Assembly: GCF_007004725.1 (NCBI RefSeq)
Contig: NZ_ML660164.1
Location: 183,491 to 247,490, forward strand
Reading direction: 5' to 3'
DNA: 64,000 nt
Origin: Aliikangiella coralliicola
GTDB lineage: Bacteria > Pseudomonadota > Gammaproteobacteria > Enterobacterales > Kangiellaceae
Part shown: positions 45,576 through 54,306 of the stretch, piece by piece
Layout: the number at the start of each line of letters is the position of its first letter
How positions within the stretch are numbered: position 1 is the stretch's first letter
Notes under the pieces: model-generated
What the model was told of the DNA's origin: nothing
What the model saw: the letters and a program-made list of their open reading frames with translations, nothing else
Database searches by the model: none
Program-made: the position numbers and the translations under genes

Positions 45576-45976
45576 TTGAAAATTCCTGATAGTCTCGCAG
45601 AGTGTTGGTGTATTGTACCGGTAAGTTACCTTTGGAATTATTAGTAAATGTTACGAATAATTAATGAGATGTGCTTTCCTTTGCTATCAGCGCGGTATTA
45701 CATCATTCTAACACGTCAAATTAGCGTAAAGTCAGACACCCTGAAATTTTATCATTAAAAATCAATGAGTAAACTACTAAGCTCCTTCGGTAGCCCGATT
45801 TTTCGCTGTGAAGCCTGCGAAAAATAAAATTAACTTGTGAAATAATTCACTTGAGCAATGATGCCGCGTTATTAAATAATCTTCTTTCCCATCTCGAATT
45901 GAAATGTTGTAGAGTACTACGCCCAAAATGTTGAACCCTCAATTTCCGACACTCAAGTGTATTGTGAGCCCTTGTT
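45576..45976. other. 0.4-kb divergent intergenic region
   Basis: Between the second RND operon and the PAS-GGDEF gene. Contains the perfect 9-bp hairpin at 45798-45825 and otherwise nothing recognised. Promoters for both directions must lie here. Confidence 0.5.
45798..45825. promoter_or_regulatory. Perfect inverted repeat in a divergent promoter region
   Basis: ATTTTTCGC (45798-45806) and GCGAAAAAT (45817-45825) around a 10-base loop. It could be an operator or the terminator of a small RNA: read on the plus strand the second arm lacks a T-run, but the minus-strand product ends ATTTTTCGC-type, which is U-rich inside the stem. Confidence 0.4.
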
Positions 45977-46876
45977 ATGAAAAATGATATGGCTGATAGT
46001 TTTCATTGCCTTTTTCAGCTTATTGAAGATTGTATTTATATTCATGATTTTGAAGGGAAATTTATTGAAGTCAATAAGGCAGTCGAGAAAACTTATGGGT
46101 ATCCACACGATTACTTTATCGGAAAAACACCTGCGGACTTCGCAGTGCCCGGCTATAACGATTTGAAGCAAATTAGGCAGTATTGGGAAAAATGTATTGA
46201 TGGTCAGCCACAACGGTTTGAATTCTGGACTCAGACTTGCGATGGCGTCATTTTTCCAAAAGAAGTTATTATTAATCAGGGCGTTTACGCCGGGGAAAAA
46301 GTTATTATTGCTGTTGCCAGAGATATGACAAATAGAAAACGGCTTGAGGAAAATTTAAGAAAACATGCAGAGTATGATTCGCTAACTGGTTTGTACAATC
46401 GCCGTGTTTTTTTCGAACTGGCACAAAAAGCGATTGCTTATAGTAAGCGATATGAGCAATCGCTGACAGTACTCGTTTTCGATATCGATCACTTTAAAAA
46501 TATTAATGATTTATACGGACATCCGGCAGGGGACAAGGTACTTGCTGATTTCGGTAAGTTTTGCCTTTCCTGTGCGAGAGAATCTGACATTTTGGCGAGA
46601 ATCGGCGGTGAAGAATTTGCGATTGTGATGCCTAATACGGATCTTGCTCAAGTTACTCTCTGGACTCAGAAGTTTTTTGATGAGTTGTCAAAGTTAGAAA
46701 TTCAGCTTGATCAGAAAAAGGTGTCTGTATCGGTTAGTGTTGGTATTGCGTCGCTGAGTAATGAAAACTCTGATTTTAACGATTTGATAAAAGCGGCTGA
46801 TCATGCGCTGTATGACGCGAAAAAATCGGGCAGAAATTGTTACAGGTTTGCAGGTTTATCTGCAGTTAACGCGTAG
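45977..46876 (+). CDS. PAS-GGDEF diguanylate cyclase
   Basis: 299 residues, soluble. PAS domain at about 6-118 (YIHDFEGKFIEVNKAVEKTYGYPHDYF and the exit strand IIAVARDMTNRKRLEENL), then GGDEF (about 130-295) starting DSLTGLYNRRVFF. Active loop GGEEF (210-214); inhibitory RxxD site RESD (201-204) sits exactly five residues before it, so the enzyme should make c-di-GMP under feedback control. FDIDHFKNIND carries the metal-binding aspartates. The PAS ligand is unknown. No membrane helix, so the signal is cytoplasmic. Divergent from the RND operon. Confidence 0.9.
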   Translation: MKNDMADSFHCLFQLIEDCIYIHDFEGKFIEVNKAVEKTYGYPHDYFIGKTPADFAVPGYNDLKQIRQYWEKCIDGQPQRFEFWTQTCDGVIFPKEVIINQGVYAGEKVIIAVARDMTNRKRLEENLRKHAEYDSLTGLYNRRVFFELAQKAIAYSKRYEQSLTVLVFDIDHFKNINDLYGHPAGDKVLADFGKFCLSCARESDILARIGGEEFAIVMPNTDLAQVTLWTQKFFDELSKLEIQLDQKKVSVSVSVGIASLSNENSDFNDLIKAADHALYDAKKSGRNCYRFAGLSAVNA

Positions 46877-47083
46877 TTTTCCGAACGTATTTAAACCCAT
46901 TTCCCTTTTCCTCTGAGTAAGCTTCATATTACTCGTTTTCTCCGGTCTTTAAATTCCTGACAAACCCTTACAATCGCTGACCCAGCCTTACCACAACAAA
47001 TCGTAAGTTGAGACATAATTATTTATCTGATTGCGAAATCAATGCCAATTAAGTCGAAAATCACCGGGTTGAGGGTAGTTACT

Positions 47084-48385
47084 ATGAAGAAGTATGTCAT
47101 CTTGTCTTTTATTCCTGCATTTTTTCTGTGGATGTTGGCTGGTTGTGGCGGCGGTGGAGGAACCACTTCGACAACCACCACTACAACACCGCCGCCAACA
47201 ACCAATACTCTGGCTTGTGATGCGGATTTACAAAGTGGTGTGTCGTTGTCAATCACTCAGGTGCCACAATCGATGGGCACTACTTACACCGGTTTTTTCT
47301 GTAAATACATGGAAGTGATAGCCCCAAATCAAAAGCCTATTCGGATCTTTGCGCAAAATCAGATCTCTAATGAACAACTTGTGCGAGCCCACAGGATTCT
47401 AAAATTTTTCCTTACTCCCGTTGAAGCTAGTGCTCATGGTGCAGATAAAAGTGACGTGGTGAATGCTATGGCGAATAATAATGCTCAACTATTGTTACTT
47501 AATGGATCAGATGATGGTTCTAATAATCCACCTTCCGGCGTCGATGGACAGCCGTTGTACGATACCGAGCTGGTAGTAGAAGGAACCGAGGCTTACATTA
47601 ATAATGACTATGAAAATCATCGTGATGCAGCCTTCGAAGAAATTTTACATTTAGTCCACGATTATGGAATCGGTACAACTGGATCAGGCGGCAATCCAAC
47701 TTATCAGGCTGTTATTGATTCTGCACGAGAAAACGCGATGAGTAATTCTCTGTGGCCGACAGCAGGTGTTGATACATCGACGCTAAACTGGATAGAAGAA
47801 TTACGCCAGGAAGGGAGTCTATCGCAAGAGTATCTCGCGTCTGTTATTGATAGTTATTATGGCTACTGGGGCGCATACACTGAATCGGAAGGCGGCATGT
47901 GGGGAATTTATATCGCAAAAGTGAGAGAAGATGTTGCGAGTAAAGATCCACAAGGATACGCGGCCATTCAACAATTTTTTGGCCAAACGGTAACATATCT
48001 AGCACGCATTGATAGCGGATTTAACGGAACATTTATGCTGAGTTTTGATCCTGCCGTTACACCCTATACTCACAAATCGCAGTATTTGGTTAACGCTCAA
48101 TTAACCGGTAGCAACGATAGCAATTTAACCGGTAATGATCATGATAATCGCCTGGCTGGTAACGCTGGAACAAATATTCTCGACGGAAAGCAGGGAACAG
48201 ATACCGCTTTTTTTCAGGGAAACTTTTCTGAATATTCAACTAATATTGTCGAGAATATTATCACAGTACAAGACATGACTTCTAACCGTGATGGTGTCAC
48301 TGAACTTCGGAATATCGAACGACTAGAATTTAAAGATCAAACCTTGTTGTTTACTAATGGCGAATTGATCAAAGAAACCCTTTAA
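47084..48385 (+). CDS. Lipoprotein with RTX-like calcium-binding repeats at the C-terminus
   Basis: 433 residues from ATG 47084 with GAGGGTAG before it; upstream in-frame starts lack signal-peptide context. Lipobox WMLAGC gives a lipidated cysteine followed by a Gly/Thr/Pro linker. The middle region (about 60-330) is mixed alpha/beta with a His-containing helix EEILHLVHDYGIG, possibly a metal site but not a standard HExxH. Residues about 340-400 contain NLTGNDHDNRLAGNAGTNILDG, two to three hemolysin-type GNxGxDxL-like turns that bind calcium in RTX proteins, ending in TELRNIERLEFKDQTLLF, a typical RTX cap. RTX repeats on a lipoprotein are less common than on type I secreted proteins. Function unknown. 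A terminator follows. Confidence 0.75.
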   Translation: MKKYVILSFIPAFFLWMLAGCGGGGGTTSTTTTTTPPPTTNTLACDADLQSGVSLSITQVPQSMGTTYTGFFCKYMEVIAPNQKPIRIFAQNQISNEQLVRAHRILKFFLTPVEASAHGADKSDVVNAMANNNAQLLLLNGSDDGSNNPPSGVDGQPLYDTELVVEGTEAYINNDYENHRDAAFEEILHLVHDYGIGTTGSGGNPTYQAVIDSARENAMSNSLWPTAGVDTSTLNWIEELRQEGSLSQEYLASVIDSYYGYWGAYTESEGGMWGIYIAKVREDVASKDPQGYAAIQQFFGQTVTYLARIDSGFNGTFMLSFDPAVTPYTHKSQYLVNAQLTGSNDSNLTGNDHDNRLAGNAGTNILDGKQGTDTAFFQGNFSEYSTNIVENIITVQDMTSNRDGVTELRNIERLEFKDQTLLFTNGELIKETL

Positions 48386-48407
48386 TGAAATTTATTTTAT
48401 GGTATAT

Positions 48408-48442
48408 CTGGAAAGTAATTTATTTCCAGTTATTTATTTTTT
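48408..48442 (+). terminator. Intrinsic terminator after the RTX-repeat lipoprotein gene
   Basis: 7-bp stem CTGGAAA/TTTCCAG with an 8-base loop followed by a T-rich tract ending TTTTTT, 22 bases after the stop codon. Confidence 0.7.
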
Positions 48443-48506
48443 GACGGTAGCCCAATGAAAATGTGATACTCGCTTTCAATATGAAAAGCTAATTAAGGAA
48501 TGGTAG

Positions 48507-49448
48507 ATGTTAATTCCTCGTTATTGGAAGCGAGTCTTTAGAACAGTTGAAAATATCAAGTTTCATAAAGATTCCGGAAATTGGAGCGATGAAGGGAAAG
48601 CTGATATTTACGCGTGGGGCTATTCAGATTCGTCGGAAGCGGATGCGCTAGAGAGAGCGAACCAAAGAGTCGAAGAAATTGCTAAAGCGCTGTCGTCTGA
48701 TTTTGACAGTGGATTCTATTATCCAATGGCAGTAATTCGAGAGGAAATTCTTGAAGAGCTGGCTTATGAAGGTGTTAGGAAAGCAATTGTCAGTCGTAAC
48801 CGGTATTATTCGCAAGTGCTTAATACCGAAGAAATGATGTTTATTGATATTGATGTACCAACTTGGGCCATGAAACCTGCAGGCTTTTTTCAACGACTGT
48901 TTGGTCAGGCAAAAAAGATTGATGAAAAAAATAAAAAAGAAAAGCAGGACCGCTTTGATTCGGCGTTAAAAAAAGTTGAAGAATATGCGTCGGGGGATTC
49001 GAATGCTGGCTTTTTAGTTTATCGAACTTATGCTGGGTTTAGATTAATTGCGACGCACAAGACTTTTGAAGCTGATTCTGAAGAAACCAGGCAGTTGTTT
49101 GATGTTTTAGGCGCTGACGCTCTTTATCAACAACTGTGTAAGGTTCAAAAATGCTTTCGAGCGAGACTGACGCCAAAGTTCTGGAGACTAGAGCAAAGAC
49201 CTGAATTTCACCCGAGCTTAAAGTTTAGAATTACCCGATCTATGTTGCTGACCTGGAGTGGTGAGGATAAAGAGCGACTAAAAGAGTATGATGACTGGGT
49301 TGCTCAATATGATAAATCCCATGACTCCTATGCGACTTGTCATTTTATTAAACATATCGGAAATAATGTGGTTTCAGAAGAGTTAAAATCGCTGATTGAA
49401 TTTCATGACGAAAAAACACAAGCGCATAGTGAATTGCCGTTGGCTTAG
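48507..49448 (+). CDS. Uncharacterised conserved protein with FIDID and YRTYAGFRL motifs
   Basis: 313 residues, no signal peptide or membrane helix; AAGGAATGGTAG precedes the ATG. Motif order: ...MMFIDIDVPTWAM (DxD strand, about 112-118), an acidic-basic helix (about 130-165), GFLVYRTYAGFRLIATHKTF (about 170-190), a short helix DVLGADALYQQLCKVQKCFRARLTPKFW (about 205-235) and a basic helical C-terminus. A DxD strand followed by a YRTxxGxRL strand recalls archaeo-eukaryotic primase/prim-pol and related nucleotidyl-transfer folds, but this is a pattern impression, not an established match. I recognise the motif set as conserved in bacteria without a named function. Stand-alone gene; the next feature is a REP-like element. 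Confidence 0.65.
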   Translation: MLIPRYWKRVFRTVENIKFHKDSGNWSDEGKADIYAWGYSDSSEADALERANQRVEEIAKALSSDFDSGFYYPMAVIREEILEELAYEGVRKAIVSRNRYYSQVLNTEEMMFIDIDVPTWAMKPAGFFQRLFGQAKKIDEKNKKEKQDRFDSALKKVEEYASGDSNAGFLVYRTYAGFRLIATHKTFEADSEETRQLFDVLGADALYQQLCKVQKCFRARLTPKFWRLEQRPEFHPSLKFRITRSMLLTWSGEDKERLKEYDDWVAQYDKSHDSYATCHFIKHIGNNVVSEELKSLIEFHDEKTQAHSELPLA

Positions 49449-49487
49449 TTTTTTGTTTTTTTGGAAGGTGGTGCTTAATTCCACACC

Positions 49488-49644
49488 TGTCATATCGACC
49501 GCAGCGGAGATATCTCCTACAGACAGAGGCTCACTTACATAATATATCAAATCTCTATTTAAGAGAGTCACTTTAATCAGATAAGTATTCGTTTTTATGT
49601 GATCTAAACTTTTGGGAGATCTCTCGACTTCGCTCGAGATGACA
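49488..49644. repeat. 157-bp paired inverted-repeat (REP/BIME- or MITE-like) element, copy 2
   Basis: Left arm 49488-49517 starts TGTCATATCGACC; right arm 49615-49644 ends CTCGAGATGACA. Identical total length (157) and arm spacing to copy 1 at 22855, with diverged cores. The arms match the widespread TGTCATCTCGAGCGAAG-type motif. Confidence 0.8.
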
Positions 49645-49736
49645 GAAAAATGTTATCGAGACTACTTTATTAAGAGGGGGTCAACTTCTTTTGAAAAAAA
49701 TAAGGCTTACGATTTTTAAGTCCTTCACATTTTACC

Positions 49737-50267
49737 TCACTGCAAAGTTACCCAATTCACCTCACACTCGCCAGTTTCCGACGCAATAAACGCCGATTCA
49801 CCAGTAATGGTGACTGAAAAATTCATTGTACGCTGCACATGCTTAACCAGAGATTGAATGCTCTCCCAATCAAGTTGCAGAACGGAAACGGACAACTGCT
49901 TGACTTTATTTTTACTCTGTTCCCACCAGACATCAGATTTACTATTGAAGCTGAAAACCTTAACTGTCTGCGCTAATCGTGTCGCTTTTTTTATTCTTTC
50001 CAATGATGGTTCGCCTGCATCAATCCACAGCGCAATTTGATTATCTAAAGTGTGCACCCAGATATCAGGCTCTTCCACTTCACTTAAACCTTTGGTAAAC
50101 GCGAGCCCTTCCTGTGCCTCAATGCAGTAAGCCATTACCCGGGCCATCATTCTTTCGAGTGTTTCTGAAGGATGCAATGCAATCGTCAAATTTAGTGAGT
50201 CATAGTAATCTCTATTCAGGTCGGAAAGCGAGATATGAAATTTATAAATTGTTGGTTTAATAGCCAC
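49737..50267 (-). CDS. yaeQ: YaeQ family protein
   Basis: 176 residues, the expected YaeQ length. N-terminus MAIKPTIYKFHISLSDLNRDYY, then LNLTIALHPSETLERMMARVMAYCIEAQEGLAFTKGLSEVEEPDIWV and WIDAGEPSLERIKKATRLAQTVKVFSF are the family core. The fold belongs to the PD-(D/E)XK nuclease-like superfamily; the physiological role (once proposed as an RfaH-type compensator) is not settled. Cytoplasmic. Read on the minus strand ahead of the NlpC/P60 gene, 117 bases apart; no shared terminator was seen. Confidence 0.88.
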   Translation of the reverse strand: MAIKPTIYKFHISLSDLNRDYYDSLNLTIALHPSETLERMMARVMAYCIEAQEGLAFTKGLSEVEEPDIWVHTLDNQIALWIDAGEPSLERIKKATRLAQTVKVFSFNSKSDVWWEQSKNKVKQLSVSVLQLDWESIQSLVKHVQRTMNFSVTITGESAFIASETGECEVNWVTLQ

Positions 50268-50384
50268 TTAATTTGCCTTAGGATGATCCTGCCAGAGTCG
50301 ATAATATTCAACTCGATTTTTGATTGGATCGATTATACCTGAATCTATCAGGAGCGTATTGAGTAAAATGAGGCTTTAAACTGA

Positions 50385-50900
50385 CTATTGCCAGACTCTC
50401 TGGACTTTCCAAAAGCTTTTTCGCCAATATGGGTTATCTAATGTAGAAATCATTACCCCTTGACTGGTGGACGCGTGAATAAATTGCTGTCCATCGATAT
50501 AGATTCCAACATGCCTGAGTTTCTTGCCGGTCTTAAAGAAAATCAGGTCGCCAGCTTTTAGCTGCTGAAAGTCCACCTGACGGCCGCTTTTTGACTGTTG
50601 AATTGTCGTTCTCGGTAGCTGGATGTTGAGCTGCTGGCGAAAAGTCTGGTAAACGAAGCCGGAACAGTCAATCCCTTGTTTGTTAAGCCCACCCAGTCGA
50701 TACGGGGTTCCTCGCCATTTTTTGTATTGGTCGAGTAGTTTGTATTTAACACGTTGATAGGGATTTTTCGCTGGTTTCGATTTACCTTTACCCGGCGGCT
50801 CAATTTCAGGCTGTGATGCCGGCGGCAGTGTGGGTGGGCGGTGGCTACACCCCCAAAAGCAAAGGGCTAAAGGGATGATTAACCAGGTTTTAAATTTCAT
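50385..50900 (-). CDS. NlpC/P60-family cell-wall hydrolase lipoprotein (Spr/MepS-like)
   Basis: 171 residues with AAGGGAAAACC before the ATG. Lipobox CFWGC lipidates C18; a Pro/Lys linker follows. The catalytic domain (about 60-165) has C79 in QGIDCSGFVYQ, H130 in KLRHVGIYID and H142 in FIHASTSQ, the Cys-His-polar triad of D,D- or L,D-endopeptidases. It probably cuts cross-links in new peptidoglycan at the outer-membrane inner face, like MepS. Single-domain and short, as in the Spr group. Stand-alone on the minus strand, divergent from ada. Confidence 0.9.
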   Translation of the reverse strand: MKFKTWLIIPLALCFWGCSHRPPTLPPASQPEIEPPGKGKSKPAKNPYQRVKYKLLDQYKKWRGTPYRLGGLNKQGIDCSGFVYQTFRQQLNIQLPRTTIQQSKSGRQVDFQQLKAGDLIFFKTGKKLRHVGIYIDGQQFIHASTSQGVMISTLDNPYWRKSFWKVQRVWQ

Positions 50901-51153
50901 ATGGTTTTCCCTTAAAATAAAGCCAGATCGAATTGAGGATTAGTTAATTATGGTAGATTTCTATGAATTAGAGCTGAATTAATGCTTTTTAGGCTAATTT
51001 TTAAGCTAAACGACTAAGACGACTTTAACAAACTCTCTCTGACAGTTTTCTCCTATCTATGGTAATTTTAGCTAAAGAAAATTAGGCGCAATAACCCGAT
51101 ATTTTTTGATGAGTTGATGAATTATGCTGTTAAAAAATATCAGGAGAAGGTTG

Positions 51154-52293
51154 ATGAATAAATCACAGCAAGCCATACCACAGCACTTTTGGAACGCGAT
51201 TACAAAGAGAGATTCGGCATTTGATGGTCAATTTTATTATGGAGTCACCAGCACACAAGTTTTTTGCCGCCCCAGCTGCAAATCGCGTAGACCGCTGAAG
51301 AAAAACATACAGATTTTTGAACATGCTCAACAGGCGATTGAACAGAATTATCGCCCATGTAAACGCTGCAATCCTTTGATTGAAAATAGCTGCGACGAAA
51401 ACCTGGTGAAGTTATTGGAAGTTTGCCGGTTGGTGGAGCAACACTCAGAAGGTGTTCTAACGACAACTGAATTGGCCAAAAGTGTTGACTTAAGCCAGCA
51501 TCAATTACACCGGTTGTTTAAGAAATTTTTATCAGTAACTCCAAAAAACTACATCGACCAGAGCCGCGTTGGTTTGCTGAAAAAGAATTTACGTAAATCA
51601 CCGAGTGTCACAGATGCAATATATGATTCTGGTTTCGAATCTTCTTCAGTTATTTATGGCAGACTGAATACGCATTTGGGTATGACGCCTAAGTCTTATC
51701 GAGAGGGCGGAAAAAATGTTGAAATTTCTTTTGCCATTGCTAACACTGCATTAGGTTTAGTCATTATCGGTGCGACGGATAAGGGGCTTTGTCATCTTCA
51801 GCTAGGGGACTCACGACATGAATTGCTTGAGCAGCTTGTTGAGGAATATCCTCACGCCAATATTGAGCCGATGCCCGATCTTTCCGCTGACGGTCAATCG
51901 AATCAAACCGAACAATTGCACCAAAACAGACACGTACAACAGTTTGATTTATGGATGAATGCGCTCAATCAATACTTGTCGGGACAAAACGCATTAACGT
52001 CTATTCCACTTGATATACAAGGAACTGCGTTTCAAAAAAAGGTCTGGGATTTTCTCAGAAAAATTCCATATGGTGAAGTCATGTCCTATGGCGAAGTTGC
52101 TGAAGCTATTGGTTCACCTAAAGCATATCGTGCGGTTGCTACAGCTTGCGCGAGTAATCAGGTTGGCCTGGCAATACCTTGCCATCGAGTGATTCGTGGA
52201 GACGGTTCAATGGGGGGCTATCGCTGGGGACTCAGTCGGAAAAGAACTTTAATTGAATTGGAGCGTCACAGCCGGGTAAAAGACGATGAGTGA
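51154..52293 (+). CDS. ada: Ada: bifunctional methylphosphotriester/O6-methylguanine DNA methyltransferase and activator
   Basis: 379 residues. The start at 51154 is supported by AGGAGAAGG five bases before and by numbering: the zinc-bound acceptor and ligands come out as C38, C42, C69 and C72 (FCRPSCKSR and RPCKRCNP), exactly the E. coli Ada positions. An AraC-type helix-turn-helix follows (about 88-185, LSQHQLHRLFKKFLSVTPKNY). The C-terminal methyltransferase domain carries IPCHRVIRGDG with the suicide cysteine C343. Methylation of C38 turns Ada into an activator of its own operon; the next gene overlaps it by eight bases, matching an adaptive-response operon. Confidence 0.95.
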   Translation: MNKSQQAIPQHFWNAITKRDSAFDGQFYYGVTSTQVFCRPSCKSRRPLKKNIQIFEHAQQAIEQNYRPCKRCNPLIENSCDENLVKLLEVCRLVEQHSEGVLTTTELAKSVDLSQHQLHRLFKKFLSVTPKNYIDQSRVGLLKKNLRKSPSVTDAIYDSGFESSSVIYGRLNTHLGMTPKSYREGGKNVEISFAIANTALGLVIIGATDKGLCHLQLGDSRHELLEQLVEEYPHANIEPMPDLSADGQSNQTEQLHQNRHVQQFDLWMNALNQYLSGQNALTSIPLDIQGTAFQKKVWDFLRKIPYGEVMSYGEVAEAIGSPKAYRAVATACASNQVGLAIPCHRVIRGDGSMGGYRWGLSRKRTLIELERHSRVKDDE

Positions 52294-53017
52294 TAAAGTG
52301 ATGCGTGATTTGAAACCGATGAATCAAGCCGACATTTGTTTTGACTCTGAAGTTTATAGCGGCCTTAGTCAGGATGGGTTTCATATATTACCAGGTAAAC
52401 TATCAGTTGAAGAATGCAATCAGTTGCGTCTGTTGTTTGAGAAAGATGAGCGTTTTCGAAACACCATTAATATGACTCGGTATGGTTTTGGCCAAGGTAC
52501 TTATCGTTATTTTCAATATCCTTTACCGACAATAATTCAGTCATTACGCGAATCTTTATATTCACAGCTGGCGCCAATTGCCAATCAATGGACTAAGCGC
52601 TTGCGTTTAAATTTTACTTATCCCGAAGACCATCAAACTTTTTTGCAGAACTGTCATGCTCAGGGGCAAACAAAACCGACGCCGTTAATTCTGCGTTATC
52701 GGAGAGAAGACTACAACCGACTACACCAGGATCTTTATGGCGAGATTGCTTTTCCATTTCAGGTTATTTTCCAACTCAGTCAACCCGGCAGCGAGTTTTC
52801 TGGTGGAGAGCTGGTTTTGACGGAGCAGGCACCCAGAAGACAGACTAAGGTATCAGTGATCAACCTCAATCAAGGTGACGCAGTTATTATTGCCACGCAA
52901 TATTTTCCTCGAAAAGGGAGTCGGGGAGATTACCGGGTTCAACTTAAACACGGTGTTAGTCAAATTCATAGGGGAGAGCGTTTTAGTATGGGGATCATTT
53001 TTCATGACGCGAAATAG
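52286..53017 (+). CDS. 2OG-Fe(II) oxygenase of the PF09859 (COG3826) type, alkylation-repair associated
   Basis: 243 residues. The double-stranded beta-helix dioxygenase shows the iron triad HxD...H: H-Q-D in YNRLHQDLYGEIAFPFQVIF and the distal His in YRVQLKHGVSQIH, with the 2OG arginine downstream (RGERFSMGIIF). PF09859 proteins are annotated as oxidising methyl groups on damaged DNA, functionally parallel to AlkB. The start overlaps the ada stop by eight bases (52286-52293), so repair transferase and oxygenase are co-translated; in E. coli ada is followed by alkB. Soluble, cytoplasmic. Confidence 0.9.
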   Translation: MSDKVMRDLKPMNQADICFDSEVYSGLSQDGFHILPGKLSVEECNQLRLLFEKDERFRNTINMTRYGFGQGTYRYFQYPLPTIIQSLRESLYSQLAPIANQWTKRLRLNFTYPEDHQTFLQNCHAQGQTKPTPLILRYRREDYNRLHQDLYGEIAFPFQVIFQLSQPGSEFSGGELVLTEQAPRRQTKVSVINLNQGDAVIIATQYFPRKGSRGDYRVQLKHGVSQIHRGERFSMGIIFHDAK

Positions 53018-53035
53018 ATTCTGTTCGCGAATATT

Positions 53036-53099
53036 GATTAAACTAAGTATCGATTAAACTAAGTATTGATTAGACTAGGTATCGATTAAATTAAGTGTT
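53036..53099. repeat. Four 16-bp tandem repeats
   Basis: Units 53036-53051 (GATTAAACTAAGTATC), 53052-53067, 53068-53083 and 53084-53099, each with one to four differences. Noncoding, between the oxygenase and the broken panE-like gene. Confidence 0.85.
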
Positions 53100-53206
53100 A
53101 ACTAATTTGGTGATTGTTTAGCTAGGTATCGTTTTGTTTTAGTGTTGTTTATTCTGGATTCTATCTGCTTAAATTTTTACCCGCACAAAATTTTCAGGAG
53201 GTGAGT

Positions 53207-54137
53207 ATGCGAATTTTAGTCGTAGGAGCCCGGGGGCGCAGGTGGATATTTTGGGGCTATGTGGGCGAAGTCAGGGCTTGATGTGACTTTGTTAGCTCGG
53301 GGTTCTCATCTCGATGCGATTCAGACATCAGGTTTAACGGTTAAGTCTATTTATGGAGATTCACAGGTCAAAATAAAGGCCATTAGTGATCCCGAAAAAA
53401 TGGGTGAAATCGATTTAGTCTTTTTCGCGACTAAATCCTGGCAACTGGAGGAGGCTATCAAATCTGTTGCACCACATGTGTCTTCGACAGCAATGGTCAT
53501 GGGAATTCAAAACGGTGTCGAAAGCGCCGATGAGTTAGCTGCCAGATTTCCAGCTTCAAATGTACTCGGGGCAACCTGCCGAATAGTGAGCTATATTGAA
53601 GCGCCGGGTGTTATTCATCATATGGGAGTGCCGCCGACCATTAGCTTTGGAGAGTTAAAAGGCAATCTTTCTGATCGAGTACTTCAACTTCAACCGCAAC
53701 TTAATTTAGGGGAGTCATTGACCGTTGAAGCGTCCGCCAATATTCAGTCTGATATTTGGCAAAAATTTATTTTTTTCGCGCCGGTTAGTGGCGTTGGATC
53801 AGTGACGAGAAGTCCTGTCGGCGAATTTCGAAAAATTCCTGAAACTCGAAGACTGCTTCAGGCTGCCATTGAAGAAGTTCATACTTTATCTATTGCGCAA
53901 AAAATACCTTTGCCAATTGATAGCGTCACTAATACATTAAAGTTTATTGATTCAATGCCCGTCGATATGACCAGCTCCATGCAACGGGATTTCGAAGATG
54001 GGCGACTCAGTGAATTGGAATATTTGTCGGGTGCGGTTTGCAAAATGGGAAAACGGTTTGGCGTTGAAACTCCGGCTAATAGCTTTATTTATGCTGCGCT
54101 GCGACCGCAGGAGGACAAGGTAAGAGCGCGCTATTAG
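53207..54137 (+). pseudogene. 2-dehydropantoate 2-reductase (PanE/ApbA)-like gene with a one-base frameshift
   Basis: A perfect AGGAGGTGAG ribosome site precedes ATG 53207 (MRILVVGA), the start of a Rossmann GxGxxG motif. Just after it the frame breaks in a C-run at 53229-53231: removing one C restores VGAGGAGGYFGAMWAKSG and joins the open frame from about 53232 to 54137. That frame has the remaining PanE fold: NGVESADELAARFP, a segment DIWQKFIFFAPVSG with the catalytic lysine, and the C-terminal helical domain with SSMQRDFEDG. The start-frame product is 23 residues and meaningless. So it is a 310-residue reductase disrupted by a single extra base, either a real mutation or a sequencing error; an internal ATG at 53259 would omit the NAD(P)-binding glycines. 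Confidence 0.85.
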
Positions 54138-54306
54138 AAAATTAGAATGATAGAAAAGTTCGCGATCCATAAGTGATAAGCTGGTAGAGACGCGAATGAG
54201 TTTGTGCCGCAAGATCCAATTTTTCTTCGTCATAAATAATTAACGAATTAGTCAAAGTTTTATCATAATTGTGTTCTAGGCTACTTGCTCTCCAACTAAC
54301 TGTAGT

